Assembly (NCBI GenBank): GCA_022827195.1
Contig: JAJDTL010000018.1
Span: forward strand, 1 to 64,000
DNA: 64,000 bases
Direction: 5' to 3'
Source of the DNA: Caldilineaceae bacterium
Lineage (GTDB): Bacteria; Chloroflexota; Anaerolineae; Caldilineales; Caldilineaceae
Shown here: positions 8,068-17,495 of the stretch, in pieces
How positions within the stretch are numbered: position 1 is the first letter of the stretch
Layout of the letters: each line of letters opens with the position of its first letter
Position numbers and translations under genes: made by a program
Notes under the pieces: generated by a model
Told to the model about the DNA's origin: nothing
Database searches by the model: none
What the model saw: the letters and a program-made list of their open reading frames with translations, nothing else

Positions 8068-9519
8068 ATGGCTAAGCCGACCGATCAACTCTTCGCCGAG
8101 CGCAAGTGGCACATCTTTGCCGCGCTTGGTTCAGGTATCTTTCTTGCCTCTTTCGACGGCGGTGTCGTCAGGGTGGCGTTGCCGGTGTTTGTAACCGAGT
8201 TCGACGTCGACTTTGCACTCGTCCAGTGGGTCTTGCTCTCCTTTTCACTCACCCAGACAGCGATCATGCTGGGAGTTGGGAGGCTGGGAGACATGGTGGG
8301 CAAGAAACCTGTATTCCTATTCGGCACGATCGCATTTGCCATCGCTTCGGTCCTCGCAGGGCTTGCTCCGAATATAGAGTTCCTCCTGTTTTTCCGCGTG
8401 CTCCAGGCCATCGGCGGGGCATTTGCTACCGCCTTGAGTATGGGGATCGTGACCGAAACGTTCCCCGCGTCGGAGCGAGGAAAGGCTCTCGGCCTCTTCA
8501 GCGCCACCGTTTCGGTCGGCGGCATCGCCGGACCGCTACTGGGGGGCCTACTGCTCGAATTCTTCTCCTGGCGCTGGATTTTCTTCGTGGGCCCTCCATT
8601 TGGCTTGGTCAGCTTCCTTTTGGCCTGGCGCCACTTGCCGGGCGCCGTCCCCGGGGGTCGGTCGCGCTTTGACTGGACAGGATTCTCGACCTTTTTTTCC
8701 TTTCTTTTGGCGCTCATGCTGTTTTTGACTTTCGGAGAGCGCAATGGCTTCCGGTCACCAGCGATGCTCGGCCTCGTGGCTTTCTCGCTACTTGCCCTGG
8801 CGTTGTTCATTCGCACAGAGTTTCGAGCAAGAGAGCCCCTCCTTGACCTTTCGCTTTTTGCCAACGCTCTCTTCAGCCTGAATCTGTCGATGCGGTTGAT
8901 CAGCTTCATCGTCTCAGGCGGCATTACGCTGCTCCTTCCTTTCTTCCTGAGCAATCTCCTCGAATTGGAACCAGCGGTCGTTGGTCTTCTGCTTACGATT
9001 ACGATGGTCTTCTTCGGCCTGGCCTCACCGGTTTCGGGTATCCTTTCAGATCGCTTCGGGTACAGGCTGATCGCGACCGCCGGATTGGTTATGCTGGCAT
9101 TCGGCTGCTACACTATCAGCACTCTCAGTGCCGAAACTTCCGTCCCGGGCTATGTTCTGCGGGTCTTTCCACTGGGACTGGGCATGGGCATCTTTCAATC
9201 GCCGAACAACAGCGCGGTGATGGGTTCGGTCCCAAGGGAGAGGCTGGGCGTCGTAAGCGGTATCAATGTTATCGGTCGGACGCTGGGAAATACCGCCGGA
9301 GTCGCCGCCCTCGGTGCGCTATGGGCGAGTCGCGTCTTCGTCTATGCCGGGTCGGATTTTGCAGGCGACGTGACAGAGGCAGCCGCCGCGGCTCAGACCG
9401 CCGCATTGCGGGACGTTGCTTTCGCCGCGATGGCAGTCGTTGCGCTGGCCCTGTTGATGAGCGCATGGGGACTGTTGCGCGGGCCCGCGCTGCTGCATAT
9501 CCGGGAACGCTTCCATTAG
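8068..9519 (+). CDS. MFS exporter, DHA2-like 14-TM family, paralogue 3
   Basis: A 483-residue third copy, clearly closest to paralogue 2 (shared FQSPNNSAVMGSVPRERLG, GGAFATALSMGIVTE and LSMRLISFIV segments). Motif A is GRLGDMVGKKP. In TM1 it has SFDGGVVRVALPVF where paralogue 2 has DSLEISIVAVILPTL, so the substrate-facing first helix has diverged. ATG 8068 is the family start. The 234-bp gap before it shows no gene. Together the three genes look like serial tandem duplication with divergence, not recent identical amplification. Confidence 0.87.
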   Translation: MAKPTDQLFAERKWHIFAALGSGIFLASFDGGVVRVALPVFVTEFDVDFALVQWVLLSFSLTQTAIMLGVGRLGDMVGKKPVFLFGTIAFAIASVLAGLAPNIEFLLFFRVLQAIGGAFATALSMGIVTETFPASERGKALGLFSATVSVGGIAGPLLGGLLLEFFSWRWIFFVGPPFGLVSFLLAWRHLPGAVPGGRSRFDWTGFSTFFSFLLALMLFLTFGERNGFRSPAMLGLVAFSLLALALFIRTEFRAREPLLDLSLFANALFSLNLSMRLISFIVSGGITLLLPFFLSNLLELEPAVVGLLLTITMVFFGLASPVSGILSDRFGYRLIATAGLVMLAFGCYTISTLSAETSVPGYVLRVFPLGLGMGIFQSPNNSAVMGSVPRERLGVVSGINVIGRTLGNTAGVAALGALWASRVFVYAGSDFAGDVTEAAAAAQTAALRDVAFAAMAVVALALLMSAWGLLRGPALLHIRERFH

Positions 9520-9591
9520 CAAACTGTGCTTGCTTGAATCCTGCGGCATAGGCTCTGGATACCAGGTCATAGAGAACCGACCAGGAGAAGG

Positions 9592-10485
9592 ATGATGAGA
9601 ATTCGCTTCGGTTATCGGGACCTGACCCACCCCGGGGGCACGCTTGGCGCATTGCAGGAAAGCCAGCATCTTCTGCCCGATATGGAGGCCCTGCAGGCAC
9701 AGATGGCCGACGACGGATACCTGCTTTTGCGGGGCCTGATTGACCGTGCCAAGGTCCAGCGGGCGCGCGAAACAGTCCTCAACCATATGAATGAACAGAG
9801 CGTGCTGTCGCCCGGCGCGCCGGTCCTCGAGGGCGTCATGCCCAGGGGCGGGCGCGGCGCCAAGTTGCAGCGCATCGCCGCGCACGAGGACGTCCGCAAC
9901 GTCCTCGAAGCGGACGAGCTCTTTGCCTTTTTCGCCGGCTACTTTGGCGAACCGGCGCTTACGTTCCATTTCAAGTGGATGCGCGCCGTCGGCAACGAGC
10001 AGTACACCGGCGCCCACTATGACTTCGTCTATATGGGCCGCGGCTCGCCCAGACTGCATACTGTCTGGATCCCACTTGGAGACACAACGGTCGACCATGG
10101 CACGCTGGTCGTATGTAGAGGCTCGCACAACCTGCCGGCATTTGCGCCGATACGCGATACTTACGGGCGCATGGACGTCGATCGCGACGGCATCGACGGC
10201 TGGTTCACCAAGGACCCGATGGAGATCGTCGAAAAGTTCGGCGGGGAGTGGCAGACGGGCGAGTTCTTCATGGGGGACGTGATCCTGTTTGGCATGCACA
10301 CGATGCACGCTTCGACGACCAACCTGACCAACCGATTCCGCCTCAGCTGCGACGTGCGTTTCCAGCCGGCGAGCGAGCCGGCAGACGAACGCTGGGTCGC
10401 GGGAGGCCCCGGCCACACGGTACACGGCGTTGAGGAGCTTGTGCCGATTGAGGAGGCGCGGCGGCGGTGGGGCCTGCCGGTCTGA
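9592..10485 (+). CDS. Phytanoyl-CoA dioxygenase (PhyH) family protein
   Basis: A 297-residue Fe(II)/2-oxoglutarate oxygenase. The iron facial triad is likely H142 and D144 (in GAHYDFVY) plus H239 (in HTMHASTTN), with R250 (NRFRLSCDVR) as the probable 2-oxoglutarate anchor. Two adjacent ATGs exist; the second (9595) has the better spacing from AGGAG at 9583-9587, so the protein may be one residue shorter. PhyH-family proteins hydroxylate many substrates besides phytanoyl-CoA, and this one sits with amidohydrolases and a Rieske protein, so a small-molecule catabolic role is likelier than fatty-acid alpha-oxidation. Confidence 0.87.
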   Translation: MMRIRFGYRDLTHPGGTLGALQESQHLLPDMEALQAQMADDGYLLLRGLIDRAKVQRARETVLNHMNEQSVLSPGAPVLEGVMPRGGRGAKLQRIAAHEDVRNVLEADELFAFFAGYFGEPALTFHFKWMRAVGNEQYTGAHYDFVYMGRGSPRLHTVWIPLGDTTVDHGTLVVCRGSHNLPAFAPIRDTYGRMDVDRDGIDGWFTKDPMEIVEKFGGEWQTGEFFMGDVILFGMHTMHASTTNLTNRFRLSCDVRFQPASEPADERWVAGGPGHTVHGVEELVPIEEARRRWGLPV

Positions 10486-10510
10486 CGAGTGCCGGCGGCT
10501 GTGCGGCAGA

Positions 10511-10539
10511 TTGCCCGCGCTGTTGATTTCGGGTAGGAT
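10511..10539 (+). promoter_or_regulatory. Candidate promoter for the amidohydrolase-Rieske genes
   Basis: TTGCCC (10511-10516) and TAGGAT (10534-10539) are spaced 17 bp. It lies between the PhyH stop and the first amidohydrolase start, predicting a leader of about 25 nt to the TTG start at 10572. Confidence 0.4.
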
Positions 10540-10571
10540 GACAGTCATTCGGAGACAAGGGAATCGCTCAG

Positions 10572-11624
10572 TTGCCGATCTGGCTGGGGCGCCAGCGTTC
10601 GATGCCTGAAGAGACAAGAATCGACTGCGATATTCACAACGAGGTGCCCGGGCTGGCGACGCTCTACCCCTACCTGCCCGCGCACTGGCTCGACTACTGC
10701 CGAGAGTCGGCCTTCAACGGGCCGGACGCTAACGACTACCCGGCCGGCGCGCCGACCAGCGCGCGCGAGGGCAGTCAGCCCAAGCCAGATCTGGCTGAAG
10801 TTCGGAGCCAGGCGCTTGACGGTGTCGAAGTCGGCATTCTCAACTGCGCCTACCGCGTGCAGAGCGTGCGCAACGAGGACCTGGCCGCGTCGCTGGCGAC
10901 GGCGGTGAACCACTGGCAGGTCGAGCACTGGCTGGAGGAGGAGCCGCGCCTGCGGGCGTCGATCGTCGTGCCCAGCCACAACCCGCAGCTCGCGGCAGAG
11001 GAGATCGAGCGCTGGGGCGGGCATCCCGGCTTTGTGCAGGTTGTACTCCCGGCGCGCGCGGAAGCGCCGTACGGCAACCGTCGCTACGACCCGGTCTTTG
11101 CCGCGGCGGTGCGGCACGACCTAGCCGTCGGCATCCAATACGGCGGTGCGCCCGGCCATCCGCCGACGGCGGCCGGCTGGCCCTCATACTACATTGAAGA
11201 GTACGCCGGCATGGCCCACGTCTTCCAGTCGCAGGTGATCAGCCTGGTCTGCGACGGGGCGTTCGAGCGTTTTCCCTCGCTGCGCATTGCGCTGATCGAG
11301 GGGGGCTTCACCTGGCTGCCCTCGCTCATGTGGCGCATCGACAAGGAGTGGAAGGGGCTGCGACACAATACGCCCTGGGTGCGGCGGCGTCCATCCGATT
11401 ATATGCGCACACATCTGCGCTTTACGATTCAACCGCTGGACGCGCCGCCGGACCCGGCGCATTTGGCGCAGATTTTCGACCAGTGCGGCGCTGAGGACCT
11501 GCTGCTTTTCGCCAGCGACTATCCCCATCGTCGCGGGCGCCCGGAGCAGCTGCTGGACCAGCTTTCGGAAAACCAGCGAACGAAGGTTCTCAGCGGAAAT
11601 GCGCGCAAGCTTTATCGCCTGTAA
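10572..11624 (+). CDS. Amidohydrolase-2 family metal-dependent hydrolase, copy 1
   Basis: A 350-residue TIM-barrel hydrolase or decarboxylase (PF04909-type, related to ACMSD-like enzymes). It shows CDIHNE near the N-terminus, IEEYAGMAHVFQSQVISL, LIEGGFTWLPSLMWRID, and the terminal FASDYPHRRG with the conserved Asp and His. The start is uncertain. TTG 10572 has AAGGGA 9 nt upstream; ATG 10602 gives a 340-residue protein beginning just before the metal motif. It is a tandem paralogue of the next gene, sharing the same core segments. The substrate is unknown. Confidence 0.85.
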   Translation: MPIWLGRQRSMPEETRIDCDIHNEVPGLATLYPYLPAHWLDYCRESAFNGPDANDYPAGAPTSAREGSQPKPDLAEVRSQALDGVEVGILNCAYRVQSVRNEDLAASLATAVNHWQVEHWLEEEPRLRASIVVPSHNPQLAAEEIERWGGHPGFVQVVLPARAEAPYGNRRYDPVFAAAVRHDLAVGIQYGGAPGHPPTAAGWPSYYIEEYAGMAHVFQSQVISLVCDGAFERFPSLRIALIEGGFTWLPSLMWRIDKEWKGLRHNTPWVRRRPSDYMRTHLRFTIQPLDAPPDPAHLAQIFDQCGAEDLLLFASDYPHRRGRPEQLLDQLSENQRTKVLSGNARKLYRL

Positions 11625-11700
11625 CGCGTCTGGCAACTGGTGTTCGACTGATAGTGAAATTTGATGTTTGTCCTTAACCGCCAGTTCCGGGAGGCATACC

Positions 11701-12876
11701 ATGACCGCTCCTGTTGGCCCCTCCACCACCACCATTGACCGTCCCGTGGTCGAGCGCAACGGCCATAGCGACAACGGCGCGGCGCCCGGCGCGGCCGCAT
11801 CAAAGCGGCCGTCCAGGCGGGCGCGATTGGATACGGCGATTATCGACACGGACGTCCATATCTACTTCCCCTCGCCGGACGTCCTGCGCAGCTACCTGAG
11901 CGAGCGCTGGCAGGCGTACCACCGTACGATCGGGCAGCGCGGCTACGAGGGCTGCAACTATCCGCGCGCAATGCCAAACGCCGCCCGGCACGACGCCTGG
12001 CCGGAGGACGGCACGCCGCCCGGCTCCAACCTGGCCTTCCTCCAGGCGCAGCTGATGGATGAATGGGGTATGGAGTTCGGCGTCCTCAATCCGCTGGTGG
12101 GCGCCGGCTATGAGCGAAACCTGGACTTTGGCGCCGCGTATTCGCGCGCTACGAACGAGTGGCAGGAGGCCGAGTGGCTTGAGCCTGACCCGCGGCTGCG
12201 CGGCTCGATCATCGTCCCATGGGAGGACGGCGAACTGGCCGCGGCCGAGATCGACCGCTGGGGCAGCCATCCAGGGTTCGTCCACGTTCTGCTCATCGCG
12301 CGCACAAAGGAGCCGCTGGGACGGCGCAAATACTGGCAGATGTACGAGGCCGCTTGCCGCCACGAGCAGCCCATCGCGATCCACTTCGGCGGCGCCGGCG
12401 GTGGTCCGATCACAGGTACCGGATACCCGGCTCACTACATTGAAGACCACGGCGGCATGCCGCAGACATTCCAGGCACAGGTGATCAGCCTCATTTTCGA
12501 GGGCGTATTCCAGCGGTTTCCTTCGCTCAAGTTTGTGCTGATCGAAGGCGGATTCGCCTGGATTCCGCCGCTGCTATGGCGGATGGACGAGGCCTGGCGG
12601 CAGCTGGGCATCGACGTGCCGCACGTCACCGAGCCGCCGTCCGAAATCTTCCGCCGCCACTTTTGGGTCAGTACCCAGCCGATGGAGGAGCCGTTCCAAC
12701 CGGAGCAGTTCCGCCAGCTCCTGGACCACCTGGATATGGACGATCACCTGCTCTTCGCAACCGACTATCCCCACTGGGACTTCGATTCCCCCGACCGCGC
12801 CTTCCCGATCCAGTTCGACGAGGAGCGGCGGCGCAAAATCATGGCTGAGAACGCTCGCCGCCTTTACAGGCTATAA
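11701..12876 (+). CDS. Amidohydrolase-2 family metal-dependent hydrolase, copy 2
   Basis: A 391-residue paralogue of the preceding gene. The metal motif is DTDVHIY near residue 50, followed by a central FGGAGGGPITGTGYPAHYIE segment, LIEGGFAWIPPLLWRMD, and the C-terminal FATDYPHWDFD. ATG 11701 is preferred because GGGAGG (11689-11694) lies 6 nt upstream. Relative to copy 1 it has an extra Ala/Ser/Thr-rich leader of about 40 residues with no clear signal peptide. The Rieske gene starts 9 nt after its stop, so the two are surely cotranscribed. Confidence 0.87.
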   Translation: MTAPVGPSTTTIDRPVVERNGHSDNGAAPGAAASKRPSRRARLDTAIIDTDVHIYFPSPDVLRSYLSERWQAYHRTIGQRGYEGCNYPRAMPNAARHDAWPEDGTPPGSNLAFLQAQLMDEWGMEFGVLNPLVGAGYERNLDFGAAYSRATNEWQEAEWLEPDPRLRGSIIVPWEDGELAAAEIDRWGSHPGFVHVLLIARTKEPLGRRKYWQMYEAACRHEQPIAIHFGGAGGGPITGTGYPAHYIEDHGGMPQTFQAQVISLIFEGVFQRFPSLKFVLIEGGFAWIPPLLWRMDEAWRQLGIDVPHVTEPPSEIFRRHFWVSTQPMEEPFQPEQFRQLLDHLDMDDHLLFATDYPHWDFDSPDRAFPIQFDEERRRKIMAENARRLYRL

Positions 12877-12885
12877 TGAACCGCA

Positions 12886-13320
12886 ATGGCTAAACATGTC
12901 GTCGCCACCGTAGATGAGATCCCGCCCGGCGAACGCAAAATCGTCGAAATCGGCGGCCGTTCGCTGGGCGTCTTCAATATCAAGGGCGAGTATTACGCCC
13001 TGCGCAATATCTGTCCTCACCAAGGCGGCCCGCTCTGCCAGGGCCGCCTTACGGGCTTCGTCACGGCCGACAAGCCGGGCGGCGAATACAGGTACGAGCG
13101 CCGCGGCGAAATCCTGCGCTGCCCATGGCACGGCTGGGAATACGACGTGACAACAGGCCAGTCGTGGGTGGATCCCGCTTCTGTCCGCACGCGTCGTTAC
13201 GATGTGGAGGTCGCGGCGGGAGACGCTCTTCCGCACGGCTACCAGCCAGGCCCCTACACTGCCGAGACATTTGAAGTCTCGATCGACCGCCAGTATGTGG
13301 TCGTCGAGCTCCCCGGTTGA
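12886..13320 (+). CDS. Rieske [2Fe-2S] ferredoxin-like protein
   Basis: A 144-residue soluble Rieske domain. The cluster ligands are C43 and H45 (CPHQGG) and C79 and H82 (CPWHGWEYD). No oxygenase catalytic domain follows, so it fits a stand-alone electron-transfer subunit like those of ring-hydroxylating systems. Between the two ligand motifs sits a Gly/Lys-rich loop (about residues 52-74), longer than in minimal Rieske ferredoxins. It is tightly coupled to the upstream amidohydrolase. No cognate oxygenase alpha subunit or reductase is in the window, so its redox partner is unknown. Confidence 0.88.
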   Translation: MAKHVVATVDEIPPGERKIVEIGGRSLGVFNIKGEYYALRNICPHQGGPLCQGRLTGFVTADKPGGEYRYERRGEILRCPWHGWEYDVTTGQSWVDPASVRTRRYDVEVAAGDALPHGYQPGPYTAETFEVSIDRQYVVVELPG

Positions 13321-13431
13321 GATGCAGGCCGCAATTCGCTGACCCTCACAGTTCTCCCCGCACGCCCGGCGGCGGGCAGCGCCGCGCGCATTTCCCTGCC
13401 GCAATCCAATTCTCAGTGACAGGAACGACCC

Positions 13432-14829
13432 ATGAATCGACCAGACAATCCGCCTATCGACCCTGCGCTCGACGCCTATCTGCACAGCGCCGAAGCGCAG
13501 CTGCTCAGTGAACTGTGCGACTGGCTTCGCATTCCCAGCGTCAGCACGCTGCCGCAACACAAAGAGGACATCGAGCGCGCGGCCGGCTGGCTGGCGCGGA
13601 AGATGACAGCCGTCGGTCTCGAAAACGTCGAGCTGATCCGGAGCGGGGGCCATCCGATCGTCTACGCCGACTGGCTTCACGCCGGGTCTGACGCGCCAAC
13701 GCTGCTCGTCTACGGCCACTACGACGTGCAGCCAGCCGACCCGCTTGAGCAGTGGACCTCGCCGCCCTTCGAGCCGACCGTGCGCGGGGATGACCTTGTC
13801 GCCCGCGGCGCGTCCGACGACAAGGGCCAGCTCTTTGCCCACGTCGCCGCGGTGCAGGCGCTGCTGGCAACTTCGGGGTCGCTACCGGTGAACGTGAAGT
13901 TCGTCGTCGAAGGCGAGGAGGAGGACGGCAGCCAGGCCCTGATGGACTACGTTCCCGCGGCCGTAGAGAAGCTGGCCGCCGACGCCTGTCTCATTTCCGA
14001 TACGCACATGCTCTCGCCACAGCAGCCGCTGATCATCTACGGCCTGCGCGGTATGTGGGGCGGTGAGATTACCGTGCGCGGTCCTGCGCGGGACCTGCAC
14101 AGCGGCATGTTCGGCGGGGCGGTCCACAATCCCAACCAGGCCCTGTGTGAGCTGCTTGCCCGCCTCCATGACGAGGAGGGTCGCGTAACGGTCCCCGGGT
14201 TTTACGACCGCGTGGAACCCCTGAGCGAGCAGGAGCGGGCCGCGCTCGCGCGTGTGCCCTACGACGACGAGACCCTGTTGAAGGAGAGCGGCGCGCCGGC
14301 AGCCTGGGGCGAAGCGGGCTTCACAGTAACCGAGAGAATCGGGGCGCGGCCGACGCTCGAAATCAATGGCATGTGGGGCGGCTTCACCGGTGAAGGCTTC
14401 AAGACGGTGATTCCCGCCGAAGCGCAGGCAAAAGTCAGCTGCCGCCTCGTTCCCGACCAGGACTCGGCCGCGATCGGCCCCATGATCGAGCGCTTCCTGG
14501 CGGAGATCGCGCCGCCGACCGTAGAAGTGAGCGTACGCACGCGTGTGCATGCGCCGGCGACGGTCGTGCCTCTCGATGTGCCCGAAATCGGGGCTGCCTC
14601 CCGCGCCTTCAAGCGCGTTTTCGGCGCCGACCCGGTCTTCAGCCGCGAGGGAGGTTCGATTCCTGTGGCGACCGTCTTCCAGGAAACACTTGATATCCCG
14701 ATTCTTCTGATGGGCCTGGGACTCCCGGATGACAATCTGCACGCGCCGAACGAGAAGCTTCACCTTCCGAACCATTTTCGTGGCGTTCGCGTTGGCATTG
14801 CGTTGATGGAAGAGTTAAATATTGCTTGA
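13432..14829 (+). CDS. M20 family dipeptidase (CNDP/PepV-like)
   Basis: A 465-residue di-zinc peptidase. Metal and catalytic motifs follow in order: YGHYDVQP (H96, D98), GASDDKG (about 126-132, bridging Asp), EGEEEDGS (about 160-167, general base and metal Glu), a SDTHM ligand near residue 190, DLHSGMFGG in the dimerisation domain, and a C-terminal HAPNEK His. The length is normal for the dipeptidase subgroup. It probably hydrolyses dipeptides in the cytoplasm. It follows the Rieske gene by 111 bp and may be a separate unit; the Shine-Dalgarno is only a weak CAGGAA. Confidence 0.9.
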   Translation: MNRPDNPPIDPALDAYLHSAEAQLLSELCDWLRIPSVSTLPQHKEDIERAAGWLARKMTAVGLENVELIRSGGHPIVYADWLHAGSDAPTLLVYGHYDVQPADPLEQWTSPPFEPTVRGDDLVARGASDDKGQLFAHVAAVQALLATSGSLPVNVKFVVEGEEEDGSQALMDYVPAAVEKLAADACLISDTHMLSPQQPLIIYGLRGMWGGEITVRGPARDLHSGMFGGAVHNPNQALCELLARLHDEEGRVTVPGFYDRVEPLSEQERAALARVPYDDETLLKESGAPAAWGEAGFTVTERIGARPTLEINGMWGGFTGEGFKTVIPAEAQAKVSCRLVPDQDSAAIGPMIERFLAEIAPPTVEVSVRTRVHAPATVVPLDVPEIGAASRAFKRVFGADPVFSREGGSIPVATVFQETLDIPILLMGLGLPDDNLHAPNEKLHLPNHFRGVRVGIALMEELNIA

Positions 14830-14854
14830 CTTCCGCGCGGAATCGATGCAGAAT
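14826..14854 (+). promoter_or_regulatory. Candidate promoter for the LysM/glycosidase operon
   Basis: TTGACT (14826-14831) is followed after 17 bp by CAGAAT (14849-14854). A further AT-rich segment (tgatagaat) lies just downstream. It begins at the stop of the dipeptidase and precedes a leader of about 60 nt. Confidence 0.35.
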
Positions 14855-14919
14855 GATAGAATTCCCTTTTGGCGTTTTGACCCGGTATGGTCTTGCTTAC
14901 TTTGAATAAGGAGTTACAG

Positions 14920-17049
14920 ATGCATGCAGGCATTAATCGATATAACCCGACTCGTCGTGTCCGGTTCATTGTGGTCGTGGCGGTTTTGCTTCTGGCTATG
15001 CTGCCGCAGGCTCTCGCGGCGGGCCCTGCCGAACTGAACGCAAGCCCGCAGACGAGCGGAAGCACGACACACGTCGTACAGGCCGGTGAGACGCTCGCTA
15101 TCATCGCGGCCCGCTACGGCGTAACCGTCCAGGCGATCGTCTCCGCCAACAATATTGCGAATGCCAACATTATCTACGTTGGCCAGCGGCTGCAGATCCC
15201 CTCGACGGGTCAGCAGCAGCCGGGCGCCGCGCAACCTGCCCCCGCACAGCCGGGTGGATGCGCCCAAACGCATACTGTTGTTGCAGGAGAGTCGCTGTCA
15301 GGGCTCGCGGTCCGCTACGGGGTGACTATTCAGAGTCTGGCCAGGGCGAACAACACTACAGTTACTTCATTCGTGTATATTGGCCAGCGGTTGTGCATCC
15401 CCGGGGCAGGTTCGGGCGGCGGCACAACCGGAGGCGGCGGCACCCCGACGCGCTCGGGCGGCGTCTGGTACGAGGTACAGATCGGCGACACGCTGAGCCG
15501 CATCGCATTCAACCATGGCGTGACAGTCAACGCGATCGTGCAGGCGAACAACCTGCCTAACCCCAACACCGTATTCTGGGGCACTCGAATCTGGATTCCG
15601 CAGGCCGGGTCGACGGCACCTGCGCCAGGGGCACAGCAGCCTGCGCCAGGGGCACAGCAACCTGCACCCGCGCCGGCCCCTGTAACCGGCGGCCCGTTCG
15701 CAGTCGTGACCACTTCGGGCAGGCTAAACGTCAGAGGCGGCCCCGGCACCGAGTATTCCGTGGTATCCACGATTGCTTCCGGGACACGCGTCAAAATTGT
15801 CGGTATTGGCCCGAACGATGAATGGTATAAGGTCGAGGTCTCCGGTGTGTCCGGGGATGCCTGGGTCTATCGCGCGCTGACCCAGACCGAGGGATCGGTT
15901 GAAGGCGTGAAGCGGTACGCCGAGTCGGAGATCCCGCCGCGGCCCGAGGCGCCAGCTCCACAGCCCCAGCAGCCTACCCAGCCGCCGCCTACAAGGCTTC
16001 CCGGCATAGGCTTCGGCTACGGCGTCCAGGCGCATATGATTCACAATGGCCAGGAAGGCATTGTGATGGACAAGACCCGCGAACTCGGTTTTGGATGGGT
16101 CAAACAACAGATTGAATGGAAGGTCTTTGAGTCCAACCAGGGCCAGTACGGTTTCGGCGACATCTGGCCCCTCGTAAACGCTGCAAACTCGCGCGGCATC
16201 AACCTGCTCTTCAGCGTTGTCAACGCGCCGAGCTGGTCGCGTGAGTCGGGCTTTGACGGCTCGGTCGGCGGTCCACCAGCGGACCCGGGCACTTTTGCTG
16301 CTTTCCTGGGCCGTCTGGCCGGAGAATACTGCGGCTCGTCCGTCAAGGCGATCGAGGTCTGGAACGAGCAGAATCTGCACTACGAGTGGGGCAACCGCCC
16401 AATCAACCCCAGTGAGTACATGGCGCTCCTGCGTCCGTCTTACGGGGCGATCAAGAGCGCCTGCCCCTCAATGTACGTAATCAGCGGCGCGCTGACGCCC
16501 GCCGGCGACAACGGCTCGCTGGCCATGGACGACTTCCGCTACTTTGAGGCGATGCTTCAGCAGGGTCTGGCCAACTATGTCGACGGCTTCGGCGCTCATC
16601 CCAGCGGCTACAACGTACCGCCTGACACCGTCTGGCAGAACGCCTGCGCCGAAATTCAGAAGACAGGCAATCAGAATTTCAACGGCGCCTGCGACAACCC
16701 GCACCACTCGTGGAGCTTCCGCAGCACGATGGAAGGGTACCGCAACCTGGCGCTCCGCTACGGGGCGGGCCACATACCGATCTGGCCGACCGAGTTCGGC
16801 TGGGCCGCGGGCGGCGCGTTTGACCCCCGCTACGGCTACGCCAACGACAACGATTTCGATGAACAGGCTCGCTGGACCGTGAGGGCCTACGAGATGATGC
16901 GCAACTGGGGCTGGGTCGGACCGGCCTTCCTGTGGAACCTGAACTTCCGCGTCGTTGCCGACGGGACCGAGAAGGCGCAGTGGGGGATAGTCCGGAACGA
17001 CTGGAGCCCGTTGCCCGTCTACCACGCGCTGCGCAACATGCCCAAGTAG
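14920..17049 (+). CDS. Secreted triple-LysM, SH3b and glycoside-hydrolase-like protein
   Basis: A 709-residue exported protein. A signal peptide covers about residues 1-34 (hydrophobic [18 protein letters not shown]). Three LysM repeats lie at roughly 50-94, 113-160 and 183-228, joined by Pro/Gln/Gly-rich linkers. A bacterial SH3 domain ([19 protein letters not shown]) starts near 265. From about 360 on there is a clan-A (beta/alpha)8 glycosidase-like domain with the probable acid/base Glu in EVWNEQN and nucleophile Glu in [10 protein letters not shown] 14920 is chosen because AAGGAG (14908-14913) lies 6 nt upstream. LysM and SH3b would bind peptidoglycan; the glycan substrate is unknown. The thioesterase and def genes follow closely. 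Confidence 0.87.
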   Translation: MHAGINRYNPTRRVRFIVVVAVLLLAMLPQALAAGPAELNASPQTSGSTTHVVQAGETLAIIAARYGVTVQAIVSANNIANANIIYVGQRLQIPSTGQQQPGAAQPAPAQPGGCAQTHTVVAGESLSGLAVRYGVTIQSLARANNTTVTSFVYIGQRLCIPGAGSGGGTTGGGGTPTRSGGVWYEVQIGDTLSRIAFNHGVTVNAIVQANNLPNPNTVFWGTRIWIPQAGSTAPAPGAQQPAPGAQQPAPAPAPVTGGPFAVVTTSGRLNVRGGPGTEYSVVSTIASGTRVKIVGIGPNDEWYKVEVSGVSGDAWVYRALTQTEGSVEGVKRYAESEIPPRPEAPAPQPQQPTQPPPTRLPGIGFGYGVQAHMIHNGQEGIVMDKTRELGFGWVKQQIEWKVFESNQGQYGFGDIWPLVNAANSRGINLLFSVVNAPSWSRESGFDGSVGGPPADPGTFAAFLGRLAGEYCGSSVKAIEVWNEQNLHYEWGNRPINPSEYMALLRPSYGAIKSACPSMYVISGALTPAGDNGSLAMDDFRYFEAMLQQGLANYVDGFGAHPSGYNVPPDTVWQNACAEIQKTGNQNFNGACDNPHHSWSFRSTMEGYRNLALRYGAGHIPIWPTEFGWAAGGAFDPRYGYANDNDFDEQARWTVRAYEMMRNWGWVGPAFLWNLNFRVVADGTEKAQWGIVRNDWSPLPVYHALRNMPK

Positions 17050-17069
17050 CAGGTGCGCGGCAAGTTACG

Positions 17070-17489
17070 ATGTTCAACCCGGAGATGACCGTCGCCGCCA
17101 TCAATCGGATGAGCGAGCAGACGCTAGTCGCCAACCTCGGTATCGAGTTTACCGAGGTTGGCGCTGATTTTATGTGTGCCCAAATGCCCGTGGACAGGCG
17201 GACTCTCCAACCCTACGGCCTGTTGCACGGTGGCGCCTCGCTGGCGCTGGCCGAGACGATGGGCAGCGTCGCTTCAACTGCGCTGATCGATCTAGCCACG
17301 CAGGCCGCGGTCGGCCTGGAGATAAATGGCAACCATCTGCGACCGGTCGAAGACGGCGTCGTCACTGGAACCGTGCGCCCTATCCACATCGGCCGTCGTA
17401 CCCACGTATGGGACATCCGCATCGAGGACGAAGAAGGCAGGTTGGTCAATGTCAGCCGTCTGACGATGATGATCGTACAGCGTACGTGA
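17070..17489 (+). CDS. PaaI-type hotdog thioesterase
   Basis: A 139-residue 4HBT-superfamily protein. The hotdog signature HGGASLALAETMGSVAS (residues about 52-68) carries the catalytic-site loop, and the domain ends in the usual beta strands (GRRTHVWDIRIEDEEG). ATG 17070 is chosen by domain boundaries and because it follows the previous stop by 20 bp. The def gene starts 6 nt after its stop. It probably hydrolyses aryl- or acyl-CoA thioesters. Its link to the cell-wall protein upstream is positional only. Confidence 0.87.
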   Translation: MFNPEMTVAAINRMSEQTLVANLGIEFTEVGADFMCAQMPVDRRTLQPYGLLHGGASLALAETMGSVASTALIDLATQAAVGLEINGNHLRPVEDGVVTGTVRPIHIGRRTHVWDIRIEDEEGRLVNVSRLTMMIVQRT

Positions 17490-17495
17490 AAGACA

